The notes below the pieces were generated by a model, which was not told the DNA's origin, did not search any database, and was given only the letters and a program-made list of their open reading frames with translations. A DNA stretch of 64,000 nucleotides from Oopsacas minuta (taxonomy: Eukaryota; Porifera; Hexactinellida; Lyssacinosida; Leucopsacidae). Below, piece after piece: positions 55,480-64,000 of the stretch; the first letter of the stretch is position 1, and every line of letters starts with the position of its first letter. The stretch covers positions 225,171-289,170 of the forward strand of contig JAKMXF010000325.1 of NCBI GenBank assembly GCA_024704765.1, read 5' to 3'. The translations under genes and the position numbers were made by a program.

Positions 55480-55990
55480 TTGATGAAGAAACTGGACGAC
55501 CCCCAGGGCTTATTTTTGGCATACAGGGGTATTTTGGGCCTAGCTCGGACAAGTTCGAGTCTTGGACGAAAATTCACACCTATGACGAAATTATGACGTC
55601 ATTGTAACCTTTTTGGATTTTGAAGAACACATTATTAGACACTGCTCACCTAATACGTATACATGATAGAAATTTGAAATTGGAATCACAGGTACTCCTC
55701 AATATGCCACACGTTTTGACGTCATGATTTTGGCCAAATACAAACTCATTATGGGATTATTACGTCATCATGAATATACAAATTTTTTCAGAATTTTTGA
55801 ATATCCCGATGCACGAAGTGCCTAGATTACTAATCAATTTTGATTAGTAATTGAATGTAATCTAAATGGACCATGGATATTAAAATATCAAAATTCTTCT
55901 GAGAATTCGAGGCACGTAGTGCCGAGTATAATACCCGATCGCGTAGCTATCCAATCCATCAAGTAACTTATCTGTTCAATACTTAAGCTA
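55480..55990. repeat. Dispersed repeat fragments
   Basis: 55575-55770 is related, in reverse orientation, to 37735-37900 and contains TGACGTCA at 55594-55601 and 55717-55724. 55800-55950 (CGAAGTGCCTAGATTACTAA, GGCACGTAGTGCCGAGTAT) is related to 38640-38765. Confidence 0.5.
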
Positions 55991-56229
55991 ACCTGTAGCA
56001 CTAAACTGTTCCACAGCGACCTAACAAGCGAAGCCCGCTAGTGTTATAGAAAGCAGGACTGGATTCGGTTAACCAGGTAACAGTTATCCGCCGCTACATA
56101 CAGTTGACTGCTATAAGAAAATATGCTCGGTCAACCGATAAGGGTAAATTCTGTTAATTGATTCATCGTTCCTAGGGTCTTGAGATGTACAAAATGATTT
56201 ATAAACGAATTCTTGCAACCCTTAAACTT

Positions 56230-56310
56230 TTGTAGTCAGGTTCACTATGTAATTGGATGACCCCTTGTTCAATGTGGCTAGGCGAGCTGAGTCAAAATAT
56301 ATGTATACCG
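56230..56310 (-). repeat. Reversed arm fragment of the long-inverted-repeat family
   Basis: GGATGACCCCTTGTTCAATG, then GGCTAGGCGAGCTGAGTC, in the reversed order of the family arm. Confidence 0.45.
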
Positions 56311-57415
56311 ACACTGTATTGTGTATACTGTATTTTGACACTAATTGTAGAAGTGTGAAGTTAGCACGGAATTCCTGCAGCCAAATATGAGCGTAATTTA
56401 ACACTTAATAAATCAGTCAATTCCGATCAATTCACCTGAAATTTGCTATGTACCTTAATCTAGCTAATAATTAATCCCTATCACACCTTTTCATACCACA
56501 ATGACGTCGCAAATATTGTGATATAATCTCCATAGGGTATTTTTGTAATGTCATTGTGGTATGGAAGGTGTGATGTAAATTAAGTCTCTATATAGTATTT
56601 GTCTTATGCTATGCATTTCAATTAGTTTTTGATTGAAAAATTCATAAATTTTTGTTTACATAATTGCCTGAAAAATAGCTAATAACAATTTTTCAGTATA
56701 TTATGTTTTAAAATTATGAATAATCCGGATTAGGCGCATAAAATAGAATGGGATCGATATCCGGATTACATACACTTGACTATACAACATAAGGAATGAT
56801 ATCCTAAAATATTCGCGTTGGGATTAGGGCTCGATCAGTAATCCAGAGTTGCTCAGAAGATGGAAGACAGACATGAGTTAAGAACTAGAGCTGTACCGGA
56901 TTAGAGATTTTCTACTCCGACCGGATATCTTGCTAGACTTGTATCAGAGAATATTCAAGATCGAGGTGTATGAATTAGATTATCTGTGGGCGATCGGGCT
57001 TCTTCACGTCTAGGTTTCTGTAACAGTAGATAATTAAGTACACTACACATTGATATTTATCCACTTGTGAATATTTAAGTGACATCATATTTGTGGTATC
57101 GAATACATTATATTATATTTCATTCTTGCTTTCCATATTCCATATGAGGGAAATTTGGTCGTTCTTCTCAATTTCTAAACAATTATCGAAGAAAGACGCA
57201 GCTCTCTTCTCCAAGAAAATGGGGAAAGATTAATATTCATTCAAAAGAACCTCTCATTATATAATTTCAAATATTAGTTATGTGCTCTAGTGCCCTAATT
57301 ACTCATATTCCGTCACGGTAAATTACTTATAAATATCCGGCCGAATCCGGATATCCCGAATATGGCCGGATATTGCCGGATACCGGACAGTTCTATTAAG
57401 AACTATTCATATTAC

Positions 57416-57618
57416 CTGAGGGGCTTGGTGGATTCCAGTGCATTAGAGACTCTATCATCCTTCTTGTGGTACTCAGCTTCTGACAAGAGATTATTCTTGT
57501 GGTTCTTAAGCTTACCAATATAGGATGAGGCTATAATGAATAGATCATCTCTGTTACCCTTCTCATCGTCTTTAATCTTATCAACTCGCTTCTCAAGTGC
57601 TGCACTCAGATGATGTAC
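57416..57618 (-). CDS. THOC2: THOC2 internal exon (Tho2 region)
   Basis: Acceptor AATCTGTAG (AG at 57620-57619) and donor CTCAG/GTAATA. It starts in phase 0 and ends after two bases. It reads VHHLSAALEKRVDKIKDDEK, then DDLFIIASSYIGKLKNHKNN and SEAEYHKKDD. This aligns with the part of THOC2 that follows the ILP.YPKV motif, where other animals have LGQALERRVHK, a Y-x-G-x-L-K-x-x-K stretch and an FHHKD-like motif. Confidence 0.88.
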
Positions 57619-57998
57619 CTACAGATTATTATTTTCAATAGTAGTCAGGGTTGCCATGGGAATGGGAATCCCACAAGTTTGACTGTATTTCGATAACTAT
57701 TTAAATTATGTCATAGGACAATGTCAAACACATATATGTATCATATACGAATACACGTATTGAATAACGGATAGTGGATTTCTGATAAGACATACCCCTT
57801 CGGGAAACAAAATTAATATGTACTATACTACGTATCTAAATGTACATCTTAATCTTTGGCGCACTGATTTAGGTGTTAGGAGTGTGCTCCCAAGAACCTG
57901 CATAATGACAAGGCTGGAACTGAACCCGAAGCCACCCAGAACCAAGCAGAAAGCCCGAATCCGATTCCAACTTCTGTTATGAGCTAACTAATGATTAC

Positions 57999-58223
57999 CT
58001 TAGGATACTGAGGTAATAGCTTAGTTAGAATAATCAGAGCATTTCTAATCTGAATATAATCTTTAGATTCCAGACATATAACAAGTGATTTTGTTATTTT
58101 AAAGTGCCACTTGAAGCAGATGTGTCTGAAGTTCTCAAAGTCTAGACAGTTCTTTACATTTTCGTTAGCATCACTGCTAGTCCTGATCATACTCACAAAG
58201 CCGGGAGTATTGGAACATTCTCT
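57999..58223 (-). CDS. THOC2: THOC2 internal exon (Tho2 core)
   Basis: 75 codons, phase 0 at both ends. Acceptor TTGTATAG (AG at 58225-58224), donor CCTAAG/GTAATC. It reads RECSNTPGFVSMIRTSSDAN, then CLDFENFRHICFKWHFKITK and YIQIRNALIILTKLLPQYPK. The LDxENFRH..HKWHxKxTK and IRNxLIxLTKxLPxYPK motifs are diagnostic of THOC2. THOC2 is the large scaffold subunit of THO and is nuclear. Human THOC2 is 1593 residues. Confidence 0.93.
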
Positions 58224-58249
58224 CTATACAATTACAAATATTGGATTTT

Positions 58250-60180
58250 GTTAGATATAAATCCTATGACTATGTTAAAACACTATGTAGTGGTGTTTAT
58301 TTTTGGACCAGGGGTGTGGGCCGTCGACCCCCCCATTTCTTTCCTGGGTGCCGTTTTCATGAGGTTTTCTAAGGACTTGAATAGGAGGCCCCCCCCAACT
58401 TCTATTTTTGGCAAACACCACTGCCACTATTTATACCAAAAGAACGCTCAATTGATGAATAAACAGGGCTAAAGGCTATTAGTCCCATGAAAGTTCACAT
58501 AGGATATATATTACAATCAGGGAAGCTTATTGTGAACCCTCAAAGCCAGTCAAAGGACAAAAGTCTTGTTCGTAATAAAGAGACCTCAAATTAAGGAACT
58601 GTAGTTAATACTCGTCTTATGGGAACGATTTTATTCGGGCCACTGGCCTGGTTCAAATTGGAGGATGTTCATAATAAACGACCCCTGACTGTTTATTGGG
58701 TTAGCTTATTATGAAGTTATGAACACAATTTTGGTTTCATGAATGTTCATAAGAGTCCTGACTATACCTTACAAAGTTGAAGTTTGTATATTTGAATTAG
58801 AGACTTATGAGTCACTTATCCTTCAACAAATACCTAATTTGAAGATACAACACGCTAGATATTATTATATATAATAGGGCTTTTAGAAATAGAATCATTT
58901 TAGTATGTGGTCGTTAGTCGTTACACACTTTTACTCCTTGTACCTATGAAAATGTCTGAAGCACTCTTAACAGCAAGTAGTTTGGCCAATACAGTGGCGG
59001 ATTTAGAGTGAGGGGTGCAATTGCTCCCCTCCTTTCCTAGGAATAGATGTCCAAAATACTCTTTGAAATTATGTGGATTTGTTTATAATGATTTATTACA
59101 GTATACGCATATTCGTATACGCTATTGGCTATTGTAATTTGGTTCTAAGTATACAAATTACTCTACTTAATCGGGGCTACTGGTGAAATAATTGGGTACT
59201 CGATTAATTGCGACCAAAATTGGAAAAATGAGTGACTTCTATGAGGAGTCAACTCTACTATATATTCACTCTTGTATACAATCACATAGTTTATTATACG
59301 TATATTATTAGAGCTAAAATTGTTGTTGCAGATGTGTTACAAATAGCATAGATGGATATTTGGGATTGAAATTTTTTACAAGGGATAAACCCCCCAGACA
59401 GGGGCATCCCTGGGAGGTCAGTCCCCCATCTTTGAACATGTAACATTCTTACTCCTACAGGTTCAATTGTGTCAGATATGTATGTAAAGGATCATTAACC
59501 CACCAAGTATATTATTACACCATTATTGTTCAAGTCTCCATATGAGTCCTCATGCTTGTTCTTTGAATTCCCTCACATTGATAATTCTGCTGAACATTTC
59601 TAGAGAGGTCGAACCTAAAAATTTTCGAACGATCGCTACGTTCGCTCGTATTATTTAATGAAGTAGACATTATTTGAGAAGCATGGGAAAGTAGAAAAAA
59701 TTCCTGTCAAATTATGCCCTGTGCTCAGGAATAATTAAAGTTATTTTCGTGTAATATTTGCACGCAATGATCATGAATTTAGGGTTATGAATGTAGGATA
59801 CAGTGGTACAATATATATTGATAGAAAGATTCATGGACGGTTAGCTGGTATTATCGCTATTCAGTGCACAATTGCGACACTGAATAATTGCCGGGAACAA
59901 TTAGATAATGAAGGCATACTTCCAACTCTTGCCATTCAAATCCCTGAATGCATGGAAAATATTCCTACATTTCTCGAGTTCTTGAACCTCTAAATATTTG
60001 GTTGCTCGCTAAGCTCGTTCGTATTTGTATTTTTGGTCTTTGAAATTGATATAAAAGACAAAAACAGTCATTATGAAATATCCAATCACCCCCACCACCT
60101 ACATACAATCGCTCGCTTCGTTTGATATTTGCCCCCTCCTGTGGACTTGTGCTATGTAGCTATCATTGATAAATTATTTG
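58250..60180. other. THOC2 intron with repeat fragments
   Basis: 58300-58400 has CCAGGGGTGTGGGCCG and AGGCCCCCCCCAACTTC, and 58993 CAGTGGCGGATTTAGAG, which look like hAT-type element ends without clear partners. 59155-59265 resembles the Tc1-type MITE ends. A 68-codon frame at 59787-59993 has no recognisable domain. Confidence 0.4.
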
Positions 60181-60187
60181 TCCCAAA

Positions 60188-60695
60188 CAGGGCCGACGAC
60201 AGGGGGGGGGTAGCTTGGGTAAAACCGGGGGACCCGGGTCGGTATGTGAAAGTTTCTTTAGGATTTAAGATATTCCTTGCGTCTTGTATGTACATGTAAG
60301 CTTGTATCACGATATAAATTCCTTTGTTTCACTAATAGAATAATTGCTTTTATCAATATAACACTTAGCAAACAAAGGATTCGCGATTCTGTCATTAGTA
60401 GTTATCATTAATTTATTCCATTGTTTGAAACCTAATTATTCATTTATTTCCTTCAACACTATAAAATATGGAATTATAGAAATTGCTCTATTTCAATTAT
60501 TAAATATTTCAATTTAAAGTCTATGTCCTACGTACATAAATTTACTCAAATTTCAGGATAAGTTTCTAGTTGCAATATATTTTTGTCTAAGGTCACAGGT
60601 ATTACAAAAAATTGAATTATTGTCAGAGCTAGGGTGATGGAGGGGCCCGGCCAGAAATCTTGCTAGGGGGCCCGTAAATTCTGTCGCCGGCCCTG
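60188..60695. mobile_element. hAT MITE with perfect 8-bp TSD
   Basis: CAGGGCCGACGACAG at 60188 and the complement of CAGGGCCGGCGACAG ending at 60695. GTCCCAAA flanks both sides exactly (60180-60187 and 60696-60703). It is 508 bp and non-coding, inserted 81 bp downstream of a THOC2 exon boundary in the intron. Confidence 0.92.
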
Positions 60696-60776
60696 GTCCC
60701 AAATGAGAATATTAGGTGTATGTATTTGTTACGCACACACTTATTTAAATATTATATCAACAATATTGTAACATAC

Positions 60777-61235
60777 TTCATAAGTAGATTTGCTCTCATG
60801 CCATTTACTGATAGTACTGAGCACAGCCTGTAGGAACTTCCCGTACCTACGAGTCTCATTCTCAGTACAGCAAGTCACAGTGTATGATATATCAGAGAAT
60901 ACACGGTCATAGAACAGTAACGTGGAGAAATGTGGGGTTTTCTGTGCGTGCAGCATTAAAACAAACTGAGCACAGAATAAAGCATCAGTCATAGTGAAAC
61001 AGCAACGTGGGAATATACATAGTTGTAGAAATTGTGTGATACTGCGGTTTCTCGTGACGCTAGTGTTGAAGTATGAGTTTTTCTCGTGATCTATACGTGC
61101 TACCACTAGTTTATGGTTCTCTGTCTGTTGTCGTAACTCTTCTTGTAGTGTTACTATCATAGTCTGGTACTTCTCCTGCTCCTTCTTCTTCTTACTACTG
61201 TTCAATTCTGGGTTGTTGTCTACCTCTAGTTTCAG
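60777..61235 (-). CDS. THOC2: THOC2 internal exon (most 5' in window)
   Basis: 153 codons, phase 0 at both ends. Acceptor CTTTTTTTGTTACAG (AG at 61237-61236), donor TATGAA/GTATGT. It reads LKLEVDNNPELNSSKKKKEQ, a Lys/Glu/Gln helix (LQEELRQQTENHK), then ITQFLQLCIFPRCCFTMTDA, QKTPHFSTLLFYDRVFSDIS and ENETRRYGKFLQAVLSTISK. The FLQLCIFPRC, KTP.FSTLL.YDRVFSD and CTENE..RYG.FL motifs are strongly conserved in animal THOC2. It corresponds to roughly residues 880-1040 of the human protein, so the first half of the gene lies beyond 64000. Confidence 0.95.
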
Positions 61236-61307
61236 CTGTAACAAAAAAAGGAGTATTAGTAATCACATATGTTCATTACAAGGATACTATGTTTCAGCTC
61301 TGACACA

Positions 61308-61341
61308 TGTCATTATGTCATTATGTCATTATGTCATTATT
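61308..61341 (+). repeat. Eight-base tandem repeat
   Basis: Four copies of ATGTCATT in a row. Confidence 0.9.
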
Positions 61342-61785
61342 TTCTCAGTGAAATTAAACTAACAATAATATGCTAACTAATGAGTTAATTGAAATGATTT
61401 CATCTTCACAGCATAATTAACATATTTCGAAGTAAAACCCCTGAAAATCTTCCACACGTCATAATACTTGTGTAATGAGAAAATGATAATGTAATGACGA
61501 CACAAGTGTGCGTAGATGTACATCATGTGGAGCTCAGGGCTGGACTCGGTTAACCGCCGCTATATCCAGCAACTGATATGAGAAAATATATTTGGTTAAA
61601 CGAATGGCGTCGTTTGAATAAATTTATTTAATCTTCCTAGGGTATGACAGGTCCAAAATCGCGAAATATTTCTAAATGAATTCTGTTAGTGAGATACATA
61701 AGCAATAAAAACATATTAAAATTTCAATCCTTTTGTGTGATATCATCGCATCATGTTTGCATTTTTATTAGTTATGGATGACAGA

Positions 61786-61850
61786 CTGGTAGTGCAGCTC
61801 GGGTTCATTTGTTTGTTCTTTTCCAAGGGGGCTGTAACTCTGCCCACCCC
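61786..61850 (+). repeat. SINE-like copy 3
   Basis: ACAGACTGGTAGTGCAGCTC then GGTTCATTTGTTTGTTC and TTTTCCAAGGGGG, matching 12699 and 32538. Confidence 0.4.
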
Positions 61851-62029
61851 CCTCGTGTGGATACCGCACTGCAGGATGACAATCATTACATGATAGTCAA
61901 CTAGGTATTGTTTTTAATCTCGAGAACTGAGCTGATTCGGGCTCCTGGGTCTGAGAATTATTTATGTTGACTATTGTACTTCATGTGATAATTATCTGAT
62001 ATCAATGGTTAAGATTCCCAAAAATTACC

Positions 62030-62340
62030 ATCCAATTACCAACGAAACCTGACCATCAAAATGAAATTTCTAGTATCACTTTGAAATATACGCGAAAATA
62101 TGATTAATCATATGATAAATCATGTAGATTTAGATTTGAAAATGTCAAAATATGAATCACAATACTCGATTACCCCTAAAAGAGCATTTCAAACGATATC
62201 TCTAGCATCATTTTGAAATATTTGCAAAAGGTGTGAATATATGATTAATTATATGATAGTTCCGTGAATTAGTCACTTTCGAGTTCTGAAAATCTCAGAA
62301 TCGGACTCTACGCACCCAATTCCCCCGCACGTTATTCAAT
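62030..62340. repeat. Degenerate ~135-bp modules
   Basis: ATACTCGATTACCCC, TCTAGCATCATTTTGAAATA and AAAAGGTGTGAATATATGAT recur with the same order as in 36200-36330 and 42050-42600. Confidence 0.5.
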
Positions 62341-63077
62341 AGAATATTATAGACTCAAAAATCTACATAAAATGAATTTAGTAAATTACGTCGGCACAGA
62401 CTGTGATTGAAGATTTTTAGTGCAGCTCCTATAGGGAGGTGACCTAATGGTATGGACGATGTGCGACGTTTGTACGTCCGCTCGGCCGTGCGAATCTTCT
62501 CCGATTTCACATAAAATTGGTATACATATATAATATAATATATTTTTGGTCGGAGATGCACCTCGAGTATGATATTTTTTCTTAAGTAAATTTTCTCACC
62601 TTTTTGGTGATTAATCATATTTTCACACCCTTCTATGTAAAATTCCAAAGCACGCTAGAGATTATGTTTCTATATCATTTGAGTGTCAGAATTGATTTCG
62701 CGTCCCTATTTACCCATAATTAGCAAGTGGAAGCTAATCTCAAGGACATTTGTAAAATATTTATTAAAAGGTGTGAAAATATTATTAATCAAGTGATAAA
62801 TTAGTGTATTTACACTAAATATAGTATATTAACCAATAGAATTACAGTCTACTTTCAATACAAATACATCATCGTGCTGATATAATCATATTCACTACAC
62901 CAGGATCAATTTTATGTCGATTAGCCTAATTGACAAACCCTACAATCTGATTGGCCTAAAATGAAAATGTGTGAAAAGGTGTCAAAATATACACATAAGA
63001 AATTTTAGATCACTACGAGTATACATGCCAAATTTGGTGCCTTAATCTCTAAAGGAGTAATCACCCTTTCAACACTT

Positions 63078-63172
63078 AACCGATTAAGAGTTTTACGCTC
63101 GCGCTCGTAATGAAAAGGAAGGCTAAAATTTTACCACTTCGTTTTAACCAATTCCCGCACCAAAAACGAGAC
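63078..63172 (+). mobile_element. MITE of the TTAACCGATTA family (copy 4, truncated)
   Basis: AACCGATTAAGAGTTTTACG, then AATTTTACCACTTCGTTTTA and CCAATTCCCGCACC match copy 1; the right half with TGACGTCA is missing. Confidence 0.55.
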
Positions 63173-63857
63173 TTTTCTTGGATATTAATGACAATAAGTT
63201 GAGTAATTTAATCGATATGTCGAACGAACTCGGCCCCAGCGAAAATGTGTGTCGCCAGGCCCAGACATTCCTTTCGCCAAATCCTGGCGCCGCCCCTGTT
63301 CATGTTAGACATTTGAAGGTGTCAAAACAAATTATAAAAGAACTGTAAAGTGTCAAAACAAATTCTAGAAATAAAACGAATATAGTAGCTGATTGAGAAA
63401 TACAAATACCAAATGGGTGATAAAGTCCCCCTCCTCCCTATGGTATTGATTAGTTCCCCTGAGGGAGAGAATGTCTTGATACATAGGCACAATCAGGGCC
63501 ATTTTGGGTGGGCATGCCCACCAAAATTTTCCTCCACCGTAATACAAAAAGTATAGGGCGGGTGGGCATGACGTCATCTTTTCCCACCTTGACTCATGAG
63601 CCTAGTTGCGCCAATGTCTTGCTATGCTGATGGGAATAATCTGTAATGAGAATAGGGGTGGGCCACCCAGTTCTTATACTAATAATTACTGGTCCTCACT
63701 TATTATGAACTAAAATTCTTTAATCTTGCTATAAAGAGTGGATGCTGGGGCACTGTTGTATAATTCACAAATAATTGAAATGGTTTGACGTTGCACATTT
63801 TGCAATTTTCCCGAATGTACAATGGCTAAATGCAATCCTGATTAATTAAAATACAAA

Positions 63858-64000
63858 TCAATATTATTAAATTGCATTTATCGTTTGTCTATCTGTTTAT
63901 TCGTTGTCAAGGAAAGGATTTATGGTATGCTGAATCGAATTGGAATTTCTCAATTCTGAGATATCGCATAACTATGTACTTATGATTTATAGTGTTTATC
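63858..64000 (+). mobile_element. Start of a Helitron-like element, cut by the window edge
   Basis: TCAATATTATTAAATTGCAT then TTGTCTATCTGTTTATTCG, GTTGTCAAGGAAAGGATTTA and TATGGTATGC follow the same order as the starts at 9959 (minus) and 19366. Confidence 0.45.

Larger units (their letters stand above)
61236..64000. other. THOC2 upstream intron, repeat-rich
   Basis: No further THOC2 exon is recognised here. It contains a microsatellite, a SINE-like copy, ~135-bp modules (62030-62340), a truncated MITE (63078), a lone hAT-like end (63230-63300) and a Helitron-like start (63858). TGACGTCA occurs at 63569-63576. Confidence 0.5.

Noticed and set aside
59787-59993. 68-codon open frame with ATG
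   Set aside because: No domain match that I recognise and it lies in a THOC2 intron among repeats; not enough support for a gene.
60741-60776. Continuation of the THOC2 frame past TATGAA
   Set aside because: The frame stays open for 11 codons, but conservation with THOC2 stops at TYE and a GTATGT donor lies there; the next exon resumes with the conserved ECxNxPGF.

Overview
The window looks like AT-rich metazoan nuclear DNA. Protein-coding genes with spliceosomal introns sit in a dense background of DNA transposons, MITE-like elements and other interspersed repeats. Nothing here fixes the species. Decayed NACHT/NLR and TRAF-type zinc-finger sequences, an IFI6/IFI27 (ISG12)-like gene and an orphan seven-helix receptor fit an early-branching or marine invertebrate such as a sponge, but that is only an inference. 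I found no tRNA, rRNA or CRISPR.

Layout. 1-13 kb is almost all mobile DNA: a decayed mariner, an internally deleted hAT with a perfect 8-bp duplication, Helitron-like elements built of ~130-bp modules, and a THAP-domain pseudogene. 13.5 kb holds one exon of an ISG12-like gene on the minus strand. 14.5-19 kb is a pile of MITEs plus a nearly intact DD34D mariner. 21.5-22.7 kb is an intact single-exon seven-helix membrane protein. 24-28 kb carries remnants of an NLR and of a Ty3/Gypsy integrase. 30.2-32.2 kb is a three-exon ISG12-like gene whose core matches the 13.5-kb exon at ~96% in DNA. 33.1-35.4 kb is a Buster-type hAT transposon with a TSD and three transposase fragments. 35.4-39.6 kb contains long-inverted-repeat elements. 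40-41.35 kb is an SLC18B1-like MFS transporter with four frame breaks.

45-61.2 kb is the conserved core. A single-exon Rab escort protein (CHM/REP) lies directly downstream of, and on the same strand as, the last five exons of THOC2. I joined the THOC2 exons by homology and by matching splice phases. The 6.5-kb last intron of THOC2 contains three decayed copies of a TRAF-type zinc-finger gene, one on the minus and two on the plus strand. The 5' half of THOC2 should lie beyond the right edge.

A cross-cutting pattern: most frame breaks in otherwise good genes (MFS transporter, mariner transposase, part of the hAT, NLR fragment) are explained by one missing base, usually in a short homopolymer. 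That raises the possibility of homopolymer errors in the assembly rather than true pseudogenes.
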